Shown: positions 17,534 to 27,184, numbered from the stretch's first letter. The stretch is 64,000 nucleotides of DNA from Azoarcus sp031556475 (GCA_031556475.1 JAVBSY010000002.1:1-64000), one strand, 5' to 3'. Program-made: numbers and translations. Notes: generated from the letters alone by a model not told the origin.

Positions 17534-18936
17534 CGCACGCTCACTTGCGGCAAGCGCCGCACCGCCGCGACGAACACCTCGGCGCGGTGCGCATAGTTAC
17601 GGAACATATCGAGACTGGCGCAGGCCGGCGACAGCAGCACGGCGTCTCCCGGCTGCGCCAGCGCGTCGGCGCGGGCAACGGCGACATCGAGATCGGCGGC
17701 GCATTCCAGCGCCGTGCCACTGCCGGCCACCGCCGTGGCAATGCGTCCCGCGTCGCGGCCGATCAACACCGCGGCACGCACGTGGCGGGCAAAGGCAGCG
17801 GCGAGCGGGGAAAAATCCTGCCCCTTGCCGTCGCCACCGGCGATCAGCACCACCTTGCACCCCAGCCCCTCCAGCGCGGCAACCGTGGCACCAACATTGG
17901 TCCCCTTGGAATCGTCGTAATAGCGCACGCCATCGGCACGCTCGGCGACAAGTTCGACCCGGTGCGGCAAGCCGCGAAACGTGCGCAGGCCGGCAAGCAG
18001 CGCCTGCGGCGCCAAGCCCAGCCCGGCTTCGCACAGCGCCAGTGCGGCGAGCGCATTGGCGGCGTTGTGCAGGCCGGCAAGCGGCAGTTCCGCCAACGGC
18101 AGCAGCGCCTGCGCGCCACGCGCGAGCCAGCGTTCGCCACCCTGTTCGACAATGCCGAAATCATTGTCGCCACGCGGCGTACCGGTGCCGAAGAACAGCA
18201 CCCTCCGCCCCGCCAGCGCCATAGCCGCGACGCGCGCGTCATCGCAGTTGAGCACCTGCGCGCCACGGCCGTGGAACAGCTTCGCCTTGGTCTCGGCGTA
18301 GTCGTCCACACCGGCGTAGCGGTCGAGATGATCGTCGCTGACGTTTAGCACGGTTGCCGCCTCGGCGTCGAAGCCGGCGAGCGTTTCGATCTGGAAGCTG
18401 GACAGTTCCAGTACCCAGCACGCAGGCAGCGCGTCGCCGCGGTCGAGGCGATCCATCAGCACGTCCAGCGCCGATGGGCTGATGTTGCCGGCTGCCACCG
18501 CATCCACGCCGGCGGAACGTGCCAAAGCGGCGGCAAGCGCGGTCGTCGTGGTCTTGCCGTTGGTGCCGGTGATGGCGAGGATGCGGGTTGCAGCGCGCGT
18601 GCCGAGTTCATCCAACGCAGCGGCGAAGAGGCTCATCTCTCCGGTCACGGTCAAACCACGGCGGCGTGCTTCGGCAATGACGCCGGCGCGGGGATCGAGA
18701 CCGGGGCTGACGGCGATCAGATCGATGCCGTCGAGTACGGCGTTACCGCTGTCGCCCACGATCATCTCGGCATCCGGCACGGCAGCGCGCAGCGCGTCCA
18801 GCCCCGGCGGCTGCGCGCGGCTGTCGGCAACGCGCAGCCGTGCGCCCTGGCGCGCGCACCAGCGTGCCATCGCCAGACCCGATTCACCGAGTCCGAGCAC
18901 GAGAACGTGTTTGCCGGCCAGCGCGCTCTTTTTCAT
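17530..18936 (-). CDS. murD: UDP-MurNAc-L-Ala--D-glutamate ligase
   Basis: MurD adds D-Glu to the growing stem peptide. It is 468 residues with the ATP loop GTNGKTTTT at 124-132, NVSDDHLDRY, LPHRVE and YYDDSKGTNVGAT, the hallmark MurD segment with the catalytic lysine. Stop and start overlap ftsW by four bases. mraY ends eight bases upstream of the ATG at 18936. Confidence 0.98.
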   Translation of the reverse strand: MKKSALAGKHVLVLGLGESGLAMARWCARQGARLRVADSRAQPPGLDALRAAVPDAEMIVGDSGNAVLDGIDLIAVSPGLDPRAGVIAEARRRGLTVTGEMSLFAAALDELGTRAATRILAITGTNGKTTTTALAAALARSAGVDAVAAGNISPSALDVLMDRLDRGDALPACWVLELSSFQIETLAGFDAEAATVLNVSDDHLDRYAGVDDYAETKAKLFHGRGAQVLNCDDARVAAMALAGRRVLFFGTGTPRGDNDFGIVEQGGERWLARGAQALLPLAELPLAGLHNAANALAALALCEAGLGLAPQALLAGLRTFRGLPHRVELVAERADGVRYYDDSKGTNVGATVAALEGLGCKVVLIAGGDGKGQDFSPLAAAFARHVRAAVLIGRDAGRIATAVAGSGTALECAADLDVAVARADALAQPGDAVLLSPACASLDMFRNYAHRAEVFVAAVRRLPQVSVR

Positions 18937-18943
18937 CTCGCGC

Positions 18944-20032
18944 TCACCTCAGCTTCAGCGTCGACAAACCGAACAGCACCAGCATGATGGTGATGATCCA
19001 GAACCGGACCACGACCTGCGTTTCCTTCCAGCCGGACAATTCGTAATGGTGATGCAGCGGTGCCATGCGGAAGATGCGCTTGCCGCCCGTGGCCTTGAAG
19101 TACAGCACCTGCAGCATCACCGACAGGGTTTCGGCGACGAACAGGCCGCCCATGATGAACAGCACGATCTCCTGGCGCACGATCACCGCGACGGTGCCCA
19201 GCGCCGCGCCCAGCGCCAGCGCACCGACGTCACCCATGAACACTTCCGCCGGATAGGCGTTGAACCACAGGAAACCCAGGCCAGCACCGCAGATGGCGCC
19301 GCAGAACACGGCCAGTTCGCCGGCGCCGGCGATGTAGGGCACGCCGAGGTACTTGGAAAAACCGGCATGCCCCGCGACGTAGGCGAAGATCGCCAGTGCG
19401 CCGGCCACCATCACCGTGGGCATGATCGCCAGTCCGTCGAGGCCATCGGTGAGGTTGACCGCATGGCTGGTGCCGTTGATGACGAAATAACTCAGCGCGA
19501 TGAAACCGAAAACGCCGAGCGGGTAGGCCACGGCCTTGAAGAAGGGCACGATCAGTTCGGTATGGGCCGGCGTATCGGCGGTAACGCCAAGCACGATCGC
19601 CGCGGACAGCGCGATCAACGACGTCCACAAATACTTCCAACGGCTCGGCAAGCCTTTCGGATCGCGGTGAACCACCTTGCGCCAGTCATCCACCCAGCCA
19701 ACGGCGCCGAAACCGAGCGTGACGAACAGCGTCACCCACACGTAGGCATTGCGCAGGTCGCCCCACAGCAGGACGGTGGCGCCAATGGAAATCAGGATCA
19801 GCGCACCGCCCATCGTCGGCGTGCCGGCTTTGGTCAGATGCGATTTGGGGCCATCGTCGCGCACCGCCTGGCCAATTTTTTTCGCCGCCAGCCAACGAAT
19901 CACCGCAGGCCCGGCGGCAAGCGAGATCGCCAGCGCGGTAAGCGCCCCCAGCACGGTACGCAGCGTGATGTAGCCGAATACGTTGAAGCCGCGAACATCC
20001 CGGCCAAGCCAGAGAGCGAATTCGAGCAGCAT
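18944..20032 (-). CDS. mraY: Phospho-MurNAc-pentapeptide transferase
   Basis: MraY transfers phospho-MurNAc-pentapeptide to undecaprenyl phosphate to form lipid I. The 362-residue polytopic protein has KSHLTKAGTPTMGG, VGWVDDWRK (catalytic Asp pair), NLTDGLDGLAIMP, FMGDVGALALG and the HHHYELSGWKE histidine motif that marks MraY. One base separates its start from the murF stop. Confidence 0.98.
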   Translation of the reverse strand: MLLEFALWLGRDVRGFNVFGYITLRTVLGALTALAISLAAGPAVIRWLAAKKIGQAVRDDGPKSHLTKAGTPTMGGALILISIGATVLLWGDLRNAYVWVTLFVTLGFGAVGWVDDWRKVVHRDPKGLPSRWKYLWTSLIALSAAIVLGVTADTPAHTELIVPFFKAVAYPLGVFGFIALSYFVINGTSHAVNLTDGLDGLAIMPTVMVAGALAIFAYVAGHAGFSKYLGVPYIAGAGELAVFCGAICGAGLGFLWFNAYPAEVFMGDVGALALGAALGTVAVIVRQEIVLFIMGGLFVAETLSVMLQVLYFKATGGKRIFRMAPLHHHYELSGWKETQVVVRFWIITIMLVLFGLSTLKLR

Positions 20033-20033
20033 G

Positions 20034-21464
20034 CTATGCGCCTGTTCCTTCCATGCCGGCCTCGTCGCGCAAAGCGACGAGCCGTTCCACCACGCGCTCC
20101 ATACGCATGAAGCGCGAACCTTTCACCAACACCACGGTATCGGCATCGAGCAGCCCGGCAAGTGCGGCCGCGAGAATATCCGGTGAATCGAAATGGCAGC
20201 CGCCGTCGCCGAAGTTGCGCACCGCCACCGCACTCATCTCGCCCAGGCCGTAGAGCCGATCCACGCCCCGGCTCTTGGCGTAACCGCCGATCTCGTCGTG
20301 CAGTTGGGCGCTGGCCTCGCCGATTTCGCCCATGTCGCCGAGCACGAGGATCTTGCGTCCCGGTGTCGCCGCCAGCACGTCGATGCCGGCGCGCACGGAA
20401 TCGGGATTGGCGTTGTAGGTATCGTCCAGAATCAGGCACCCGCCCGGCCCGGTCCGCCGCTGCAGGCGGCCATCCGCCAGGGTGAAGGCAGACAGGCCTT
20501 CGACCACGGCATCGAACGTCACGCCAGCAGCCAGGCACGCGGCGGCGGCGCCGACGGCGTTGCGCGCGTTATGCAGACCAGGCACCTGCAAGGCCATGGC
20601 CGCGCTACCCTGCGGAGCGGCCAGCTCCAGGCGCAAACCGAGACCGTGCAACGTGCAGCGGCCGCGCACATCGGCGGCCTGATCGATGCCGAATGTCATC
20701 ACCGCCCGCCCTGCGTTGAGCGTGCGCCAATAGCCGGCATGGGCGTCGTCGGCGTTGACGACGGCGATACCGCCCCCAACACCACACAGCCCCGCGTAAA
20801 TTTCACCCTTGGCCCGCGCCACCTCGGCCAGCGACCCCAGCCCGAGCAAGTGGGCGCGCTGGGCGTTGTTGACGATGGCCACCGTGGGTTGCGTGAGCCT
20901 GGACAGATAAGCGATTTCGCCGGGGCGGTTCATGCCCATCTCGATCACCGCGCCACGGTGTCCATCGCGCAATTCGAGCAAGGTCAGCGGCAGGCCGATG
21001 TCGTTGTTGAAGTTGCCGCGCGTGGCCAGTATTCCATCGTCGTCCGTACCGCCGCTGTATCCGTCGCGGCACGCCTGTGCACGCAGAATGGCAGCGCACA
21101 TATCCTTCACGGTGGTCTTGCCGTTGCTGCCGGTGATGCCGATCAGCGGCAGCGTGAAGCGCGCGCGCCACGCAGCGGCGAGCGCGCCGAGCGCAAGGCG
21201 GGTGTCGTCGACGACGACGAGCGGCAAGGCCGTGGTCGCCTGGCTGTCGGCCCAGCGCGCATCGACCAGCGCCGCCGCCGCACCGGCTGCGGCAGCCTGG
21301 GCAACAAAATCATGGCCGTCGAAATGCTCGCCGCGCAGCGCGACGAACAATTGACCGGGCGCCGCGGCCCGGCTATCGGTACCGACGCCGCCGAAGCAGG
21401 CCACACCCGTCGTGCGCGCGGCATGCGCGGCAAGCGCGCCCGCGGCTTCCTGCAAAGTCATCAT
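20034..21464 (-). CDS. murF: UDP-MurNAc-tripeptide--D-Ala-D-Ala ligase
   Basis: MurF completes the pentapeptide by adding D-Ala-D-Ala. The 476 residues include TGSNGKTTVKDM, TRGNFNNDIGLPLTLL, EMGMNRPGEI, LDDTYNANPDSVRAGID and VLGDMGEIGE, all MurF-specific. Two adjacent ATGs (21464, 21461) could serve; the first overlaps the murE stop in an ATGATGA arrangement and has AGGGG upstream, so I chose it. Confidence 0.97.
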   Translation of the reverse strand: MMTLQEAAGALAAHAARTTGVACFGGVGTDSRAAAPGQLFVALRGEHFDGHDFVAQAAAAGAAAALVDARWADSQATTALPLVVVDDTRLALGALAAAWRARFTLPLIGITGSNGKTTVKDMCAAILRAQACRDGYSGGTDDDGILATRGNFNNDIGLPLTLLELRDGHRGAVIEMGMNRPGEIAYLSRLTQPTVAIVNNAQRAHLLGLGSLAEVARAKGEIYAGLCGVGGGIAVVNADDAHAGYWRTLNAGRAVMTFGIDQAADVRGRCTLHGLGLRLELAAPQGSAAMALQVPGLHNARNAVGAAAACLAAGVTFDAVVEGLSAFTLADGRLQRRTGPGGCLILDDTYNANPDSVRAGIDVLAATPGRKILVLGDMGEIGEASAQLHDEIGGYAKSRGVDRLYGLGEMSAVAVRNFGDGGCHFDSPDILAAALAGLLDADTVVLVKGSRFMRMERVVERLVALRDEAGMEGTGA

Positions 21465-22966
21465 GCGGTGAGCCCCTTGCGGTTCCACGCGAGCAACGCT
21501 GCACGCGCCTGCTCCAAATCGGAAAACGGCAGCCGCCGGCCTTGAATTTCCTGATAAGGCTCGTGCCCCTTGCCCGCGATGACGATGAGATCGTCCGCCG
21601 CCGCCTCGCCAATGGCGACGCGAATCGCCTCGGCGCGATCGACGATGCGCTCGGCCCCTGCGCCCACCCCGGCGGCAACCGCCTCGATGATGGCGGCGGG
21701 GTCTTCACCGCGCGGGTTGTCGCTGGTAACCACGACACGGTCGGCAGACCGGCCGGCCGCTTCGCCCATCAAAGGCCGCTTGCCCGCATCACGCCCACCA
21801 CCGCAGCCGAACACGCACACCAGCCGGCCGCCGCGCGCATGCGCGGTTTCGCGCACGGCTTCGAGCGCCTTGGCAAGCGCATCCGGCGTATGCGCGTAGT
21901 CGATGACCACAAGCGGCTCGCCGATACCGCCGACAAGCTGCATCCGCCCCGGCGGCGGGGTCAGCCTGGGAAGCACGGCGAGCGCGTCTTCCAGCGCCAC
22001 GCCGCGTGCGAGCAGGGCGCCGATGACCGCAAGCAGGTTGGAAACGTTGAACGGCGCGACCACATTGACCTGTACGTCATGCTCCCGCCCCTCCCAACGC
22101 AACGCGAAACGCATCCCGGAAGCCACGCCACGCACACGTTCGGCGACAAGCAGGCGCGCGCCCGCAACCGCGGGCGCCGCACCCTGCGTATAGGCGATGA
22201 CCGGCATGCCGGCACCGGCCAGGCGCCGCGCCAGATTCGCGCCGAACTCGTCGTCCATGTTCAATACCGCTTCGCCGACATCCGCGGCGTCGAACAGCCG
22301 CGCCTTGGCGGCCGCGTAAGTTTCCATCGAACTGTGGTAGTCGAGATGGTCACGCGACAGATTGGTGAATATCGCCACATCGAAGCGCGCGCCATTGGCA
22401 CGCCCTTGATCGAGGCCGATGGACGACACCTCCATCGCCGCCGCTTCACCGCCGTCGGCGAGGAAACCCGCGAGAATGCGGTGCAGATCGAGCGCATCCG
22501 GCGTGGTGTTGTTCGAATCCGTCAGCTTCCCGGGAAAGCCGCTGCCCAGCGTACCGATGACGCCGCAACGTACGTCGAGTTCGTTCAGCGCACATGCCAG
22601 CCACTGGCTGACGGTCGTCTTGCCGTTGGTGCCGGTCACGCCGGCCAGCCACAGATGAGCCGAGGGACGGCCGTAGATCTCGTCGGCGAGGTAACCCGCC
22701 ACATCACGCAGACCTCGTACCGGCAAGGACGGCACCCCGATCTGCCCGCCATCGGGAACACCGAAACCGTCGCCGCTTTCCCACAGCACGGCGGCGGCAC
22801 CGCGTTCGACAGCGGCGCCTATGTAGCGTCTTCCATCCGTGGAAAACCCCGGCCATGCGGCGAACACCTCGCCCGCGCCAACCCGGCGCGAATCGGCACT
22901 GATGCCTACGGGCACGACGCCCTGCGCACGCAACCGGTCGAGCAGTGCCAGCGCGATGGTACTCAC
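21461..22966 (-). CDS. murE: UDP-MurNAc-dipeptide--meso-DAP ligase
   Basis: MurE adds the third residue of the stem peptide. The 501-residue protein has TGTNGKTTVSQW near 111-122 and DNPRGEDP with DNPR at 416-419. DNPR is the motif of enzymes that use meso-diaminopimelate, so the wall is the normal Gram-negative A1-gamma type. Other motifs are NNTTPDALDLH, TNLSRDHLDYH and DYAHTPDAL. It overlaps ftsI by four bases. Confidence 0.98.
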   Translation of the reverse strand: MSTIALALLDRLRAQGVVPVGISADSRRVGAGEVFAAWPGFSTDGRRYIGAAVERGAAAVLWESGDGFGVPDGGQIGVPSLPVRGLRDVAGYLADEIYGRPSAHLWLAGVTGTNGKTTVSQWLACALNELDVRCGVIGTLGSGFPGKLTDSNNTTPDALDLHRILAGFLADGGEAAAMEVSSIGLDQGRANGARFDVAIFTNLSRDHLDYHSSMETYAAAKARLFDAADVGEAVLNMDDEFGANLARRLAGAGMPVIAYTQGAAPAVAGARLLVAERVRGVASGMRFALRWEGREHDVQVNVVAPFNVSNLLAVIGALLARGVALEDALAVLPRLTPPPGRMQLVGGIGEPLVVIDYAHTPDALAKALEAVRETAHARGGRLVCVFGCGGGRDAGKRPLMGEAAGRSADRVVVTSDNPRGEDPAAIIEAVAAGVGAGAERIVDRAEAIRVAIGEAAADDLIVIAGKGHEPYQEIQGRRLPFSDLEQARAALLAWNRKGLTA

Positions 22967-24732
22967 ATATCCTCCCGGCGCGGCACGGCGGGCGTGGAAG
23001 GCACGCCCGCCGCGGGAGCGCGTGCGACTTGCAGCGGTAAGGCATCGGGCGCGACACCGAGCGTGCGCAGCGCGCCTTCCATGATGCGGGCAAACACCGG
23101 CGCGGCCACGGCACCGGCGTAATACGCACCGGCACTCGGCTCGTCGATCATCACCGCGACGATAAGCCGCGGATTGGACGCGGGTGCGAAACCGACAAAG
23201 GACGATACATATTTCTTCGTATACACGCCGCCTTCGAGCTTGAGCGCGGTACCGGTCTTGCCGCCGACGCGGTAGCCGGGGATGTGCGCCCTGGTTGCAG
23301 TGCCTCCCGGTTCGGTGACGGTTTCCAGCATTGCCCGCATCTGCTTGATCGTTTGTGGCGAAAACACGCGTTTGCCGGCGGAGGGCGGCAAACCGTCGAT
23401 ACGAGTCAGGGAAAGCGGCAGCAAATCACCGTCGCGGGCAAAAACCAGATAGGCGCGCGCCATCTGGATCAGACTGACGGAAATGCCGTGTCCGTAGGCC
23501 ATCGTCGCCTGCTCGATCGGCCGCCAGGTTTTCGCCGGGCGCAAACGCCCACTGGCCTCGCCGGGGAAACCGAGATCGAGGGGTGCGCCGAAACCGAGCT
23601 GGTGGAACATCTGCCACATTTCCTCGGGCGGAAACTGCAGCCCGATTTTCGCGGTGCCAATATTCGACGATTTCTGGATGACTTCGGCTACCGTCAGCGC
23701 GCCGCTGCGATGGGAGTCGGAAATCGTCGCCGTGCCGATGGTCATTCTGCCCGGGCTGGTATCGATCACCGTGGTCGGTTTGACCTTGCCGCGATCGAGC
23801 GCGAGGCTGACGATGAACGGCTTCATCACCGATCCCGGCTCGAAGCTGTCGGTCAGGACGCGGTTGCGCAACTGCGCCCCGGTCAGGTTGGCCCGGTTGT
23901 TCGGGTTGTAGGTCGGCGCATTGGCGAGCGCGAGAATCTCCCCTGTGCGCACGTCGATCACCACCGCCGCGCCGGCCTTGGCTTTATTCGCCTCCATCCC
24001 GTCGCGCAGCGCGGAATAGGCCAGATACTGGATCTTGCTGTCCATCGCCAGCGCAACGTCCTCGCCATCACGCGGCGGACGGATGGATTCCACGTCCTCC
24101 ACGATCTGGCCGCGGCGATCCTTGATGACGCGGCGCGAACCGGGCGCACCGGCAAGGAATTTCTCGTAGGCCAGTTCGATGCCTTCCTGACCGACGTCCT
24201 CCACGCCGGTAAAACCGAGCATGTGGGCCATCACCTCACCACCGGGGTAATAGCGGCGGAATTCCTGCTGCTGATGAATACCGGACAGTTTCAGGTCGGC
24301 AACGCGATCGGCCACTTCGGGCGACAGTTGCCGCTTCAGGTAAGTGAAATCATGCCCGCTGGCGAAACGGTTGTTGAGTTCGGTGACATCCATGCCGAGC
24401 AAACCGGCGAGCTTGCGCACGTCGGACGGCTCCAGCTTGGCATCGGAAGGAATCGCCCATACCGAACGCACCGGCGTACTCACCGCCAGCATGTCGCCAT
24501 AGCGGTCGGTAATTCGCCCTCGTGTCGCCGGCATTTCGATGATTCGCGCATAGCGCGACTCGCCCTTGGCCTGCAGGAAGGCGTTATTCACGCCTTGCAG
24601 ATACATGGCGCGCCCGACCAGCAGAATCGAGCAGCCGAGCAGCACGAGCAGCACGAAGCGTGCCCGCCACAGCGGCAGTTCGTGGCGCAGCAACGGGTTG
24701 TGATTGAAGGTAACGGTACGCTGAGTCGTCAT
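22963..24732 (-). CDS. ftsI: Septal transpeptidase FtsI (PBP3)
   Basis: FtsI crosslinks septal peptidoglycan. The 589-residue class B PBP has one membrane helix at about 24-45, a dimerisation-type domain with RGRITDRYGDMLAVS, and the transpeptidase triad S301-VMK304, S355-S-N357 and K492-TG. All catalytic residues are intact. A proline/alanine-rich tail of about 25 residues ends the protein. It overlaps murE and ftsL by four bases each. Confidence 0.98.
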   Translation of the reverse strand: MTTQRTVTFNHNPLLRHELPLWRARFVLLVLLGCSILLVGRAMYLQGVNNAFLQAKGESRYARIIEMPATRGRITDRYGDMLAVSTPVRSVWAIPSDAKLEPSDVRKLAGLLGMDVTELNNRFASGHDFTYLKRQLSPEVADRVADLKLSGIHQQQEFRRYYPGGEVMAHMLGFTGVEDVGQEGIELAYEKFLAGAPGSRRVIKDRRGQIVEDVESIRPPRDGEDVALAMDSKIQYLAYSALRDGMEANKAKAGAAVVIDVRTGEILALANAPTYNPNNRANLTGAQLRNRVLTDSFEPGSVMKPFIVSLALDRGKVKPTTVIDTSPGRMTIGTATISDSHRSGALTVAEVIQKSSNIGTAKIGLQFPPEEMWQMFHQLGFGAPLDLGFPGEASGRLRPAKTWRPIEQATMAYGHGISVSLIQMARAYLVFARDGDLLPLSLTRIDGLPPSAGKRVFSPQTIKQMRAMLETVTEPGGTATRAHIPGYRVGGKTGTALKLEGGVYTKKYVSSFVGFAPASNPRLIVAVMIDEPSAGAYYAGAVAAPVFARIMEGALRTLGVAPDALPLQVARAPAAGVPSTPAVPRREDM

Positions 24733-24995
24733 GGCTGCGGCTCCGCCACGATTATTTGCGCGGGCACCGGCGGGCGCATGCCGAGCTTTTCGCGCGCGAG
24801 CTTCTCGATCCGCGCGTGGGCAGCCCAGGTGCTCTGTTCAAGCTGCAACTGCCCCCACTCCACCTCGAGCGCGTGCGCACGAGCCTGCTCACGCTCGACT
24901 TCCGAAAACAACTTGCGCGCCTGGTGCTGCGCCGCCACCACCCCCAGGCCGCTGGCAACCGCAAGTGCGACGAAGATTGCATCGACGCGGATCAT
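24729..24995 (-). CDS. ftsL: Cell division protein FtsL
   Basis: This 88-residue protein has a membrane helix at about 4-22 and then a heptad-like coiled coil (LFSEVEREQARAHALEVEWGQLQLEQ) followed by IEKLAREKLGM, which is the FtsL pattern. FtsL forms a complex with FtsB and FtsQ and activates FtsWI. It is joined to both neighbours by ATGA overlaps. Sequence conservation in this family is weak, so position and architecture carry much of the call. Confidence 0.95.
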   Translation of the reverse strand: MIRVDAIFVALAVASGLGVVAAQHQARKLFSEVEREQARAHALEVEWGQLQLEQSTWAAHARIEKLAREKLGMRPPVPAQIIVAEPQP

Positions 24996-25930
24996 GCCGC
25001 CTCCGCACTGCGCTCGGTCACCCGCATCACGGCACTGCGCGCACGCGGATTGGCAGCGACTTCAGCCTCGGTCGGGCGCGTCGTGCGTCCCACCAGCTTC
25101 AGCCGCGGCGCCGGCAGATCGGCCGCACGCACCGGCAGGCGCGCCGGCAACGAAACGGGGCGGGACTCATCGCGCATGAAACGTTTGACGATGCGATCTT
25201 CCAGCGAATGAAAGCTGATCACCACCAACCGCCCACCACTGCGCAAGCGCGCAGCGCACGACGGCAACACGCGGCTCAGCTCCTCCAGTTCTTGGTTAAT
25301 GAAAATCCGTAAAGCTTGAAAGCTCCGCGTCGCCGGATGCTGCCCCGGCTCGCGCGTACGGACCGCTTTTTCCACGATCGCGGCAAGCTGTCCAGTGGTT
25401 GCAACAGCCCCCCCTGCCCGAGCAGCAACAATCGCCTTTGCAATCGCATGAGCAAACCGTTCTTCCCCATAATCCCTGAGCACCTCCGCGATTTGACCGA
25501 CGGACGCTTCCGCCAGCCATTGCGCCGCGGTCTGACCGCGGCTTGTATCCATGCGCATGTCCAGCGGAGCGTCGAAACGAAAACTCATGCCTCGCGCCGC
25601 ATCGTCGAGCTGGGGCGAAGAAACGCCCAGATCCAGCAACACCCCATCCACCCGCTCGACACCCAAGTCATCGAGCACCTCGTCCAGGGCACTGAAAGGC
25701 GTGTGCACCAAGGTCAAACGTGCGTCGGCCAGGGCAGCGCCGGCGGCAATCGCAGCCGGATCGCGGTCGAACGCGATCAAACGCCCCGCCGCGCCAAGCC
25801 GCGCCAAAACCTCGCGGCTGTGTCCGCCACGGCCGAAAGTACCGTCGACATAAACCCCATCGGCCTTGATCGCCAGCGCCTGCACAGCCTCCACGACCAG
25901 CACGCTGACATGTTCGCGCTCCGCGCTCAC
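24992..25930 (-). CDS. rsmH: 16S rRNA (cytosine1402-N4)-methyltransferase
   Basis: RsmH methylates C1402 of 16S rRNA. From the GTG at 25930 the protein is 312 residues, the usual size. That GTG overlaps the mraZ stop as GTGA, a better start than the ATG 30 codons upstream, which lies inside mraZ. Motifs are EHVSVLVVEAVQAL, VDGTFGRGGHSREVL (SAM site), GVLLDLGVSSPQLD, MRMDTSRG and VISFHSLEDRIVKRF. Confidence 0.97.
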   Translation of the reverse strand: MSAEREHVSVLVVEAVQALAIKADGVYVDGTFGRGGHSREVLARLGAAGRLIAFDRDPAAIAAGAALADARLTLVHTPFSALDEVLDDLGVERVDGVLLDLGVSSPQLDDAARGMSFRFDAPLDMRMDTSRGQTAAQWLAEASVGQIAEVLRDYGEERFAHAIAKAIVAARAGGAVATTGQLAAIVEKAVRTREPGQHPATRSFQALRIFINQELEELSRVLPSCAARLRSGGRLVVISFHSLEDRIVKRFMRDESRPVSLPARLPVRAADLPAPRLKLVGRTTRPTEAEVAANPRARSAVMRVTERSAEAA

Positions 25931-26370
25931 AGCGCGAGACTCTCGAAGCCCGGCGGCAAGCCGGTGTCGGCGAGCGCCAGCATGGCTGCCTGCTGCTTCT
26001 GCCATCCGGCATCCGACCACAGTTCGAAATGCGATCCCTGGCCGACCAGCCAGACCTGCTTTTCGAGCTTCGCGAACTGGCGCAGCGACGGTGCGACCAG
26101 CACCCTGCCGGCACCATCCAGGCTTTCTTCCTGCGCAAAACCGACGAGCAGCCGCTTCAACTGGGCGGACAAGGGATCGAGACTGGGCGCAGCCAGCACC
26201 TTGTCGCGGATCGGCACCCAGGCGGGCACGGGATAAACGAGCAGACAGCCGTGCGGATGAGCGGTGATGACCAGTTGTCCGCTGTCGACAGCCAATGCCT
26301 CGCGGTGCCGCGCGGGAATCGCGAGACGACCCTTGGCATCGAGACTGAGCGCGGCGGCACCCTGGAACAT
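25927..26370 (-). CDS. mraZ: Transcriptional regulator MraZ
   Basis: MraZ is an AbrB-fold ring-forming regulator that represses the dcw operon in enterics. The 147 residues contain two copies of the fold, each with the DxxGR motif: SLDAKGRLAIPARHR and SLDGAGRVLVAPSLR. AGGAG lies five bases before the ATG at 26370. Four 10-bp-spaced boxes upstream match the expected MraZ operator, so autoregulation is very likely. Confidence 0.97.
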   Translation of the reverse strand: MFQGAAALSLDAKGRLAIPARHREALAVDSGQLVITAHPHGCLLVYPVPAWVPIRDKVLAAPSLDPLSAQLKRLLVGFAQEESLDGAGRVLVAPSLRQFAKLEKQVWLVGQGSHFELWSDAGWQKQQAAMLALADTGLPPGFESLAL

Positions 26371-26413
26371 CGTTACTCCTGACCGGTTTGGCTGAAGCGC
26401 AACCTGAATTTCA

Positions 26414-26452
26414 CAGACACTTCAACCCACTTTTATCCACTAAACCCCACTT
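26414..26452 (-). promoter_or_regulatory. MraZ operator: four AGTGKVN-type boxes
   Basis: Reading the minus strand, AGTGGGG, AGTGGAT, AGTGGGT and AGTGTCT follow one another at exactly 10-bp steps, so all lie on the same face of the helix. Known MraZ operators are direct repeats of TGGG-type boxes with this spacing. They sit 44-82 bases before the mraZ start. Confidence 0.8.
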
Positions 26453-26478
26453 TAGAGCAAAAATCCCTTGCCGGTCAA
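26451..26478 (-). promoter_or_regulatory. Putative dcw (mraZ) promoter
   Basis: On the minus strand TTGACC (26478-26473) and TCTAAA (26456-26451) are 16 bases apart. The -10 overlaps the first MraZ box, which fits repression by MraZ. This is the best sigma-70 match in the gap. Confidence 0.55.
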
Positions 26479-26702
26479 GCTGGCACAACATGATTTTTCT
26501 TTGCCGCACAATGACTTATGCGCAAACCGGAAAGCCTTCGTTAACCCCTGAAAAATCAAGGTAAATAGCGCCATCCGGGCATCGCGCACGCATTCGGGGG
26601 GACGTTCCGACGCAGCGGTGGGGGAAAGTGGGAAAAACGCTGTCGAACGACAGCGGGCGGCGCTTCCGGCATGCGGTGCGCGGGGTCAAACCCAGATTCA
26701 GG
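26479..26702. other. mraZ-rnpB intergenic region
   Basis: Together with the MraZ operator this makes a stretch of over 300 bases without a gene. Apart from the promoter and boxes described separately, I see only unremarkable sequence with a GC-rich centre (26580-26690). No open frame here has a credible start or composition. Confidence 0.6.
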
Positions 26703-26738
26703 AAAAAAAATGGAAGCGGCGGAAAAGGGAAGTCCGCC
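26703..26738 (-). terminator. Putative terminator of rnpB
   Basis: On the minus strand GGCGG (26738-26734) can pair with CCGCC (26722-26718), and a run of eight T follows seven bases later (26710-26703). It coincides with the expected 3' end of RNase P RNA. Confidence 0.55.
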
Positions 26739-27177
26739 GATAAGCCGGGTTCTGTCGAGCATTTCCGGCAAAAACCGGAAACACCGGGCAGTCATTCCTC
26801 TGGGCGGCGCGTTACCGCACCGCTCTAGCAGCCTACCCGGGAGCGACGCGAGCCACGCCGATGCTCCCCTATTTGGCCTTGCCCCGGATGGGGTTTACCG
26901 TGCCGACGCCGTTACCGGCGCCGCGGTGGGCTCTTACCCGCCGGAACCTGGTTCCGGCCGGAAACGCGACAAGCACGCTCCGCACCGTTTCACCCTTGCC
27001 TGATCCGCCTCCCTCGCGGGAAAACGGCCATCGGCGGTCTGCTCTCTGTTGCACTTTCCGTCGCCTTGGGCCTTTCGACTTATAGCGCCCGGCCGTTAGC
27101 CGGCATCCTGCTCTGCGGGGCCCGGACTTTCCTCCACGCACGCGATGCGCACGCAGCGACTGCCTGGCGAACTTCCC
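26729..27177 (-). ncRNA. rnpB: RNase P RNA, type A
   Basis: This is the catalytic RNA that trims tRNA 5' ends. On the minus strand the 5' region has GAGGAAAGTCCGGGC, the universal CR-I sequence. The middle has GTGCAACAGAGAGCAGAC, and the 3' half has CCCCATCCGGGGCAAGGCC with CAAATAGGG and then ACAGAACCCGGCTTATCGGC, the near-invariant 3' end. Ends are estimated: the 5' end from the TATAAT seven bases upstream, the 3' end from the hairpin and T-run. At about 450 nt it is somewhat longer than the 350-400 nt typical of the class, with extra GC hairpins near 26745-26775 and 26940-26970. Confidence 0.93.
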
Positions 27178-27184
27178 GTGGCGG

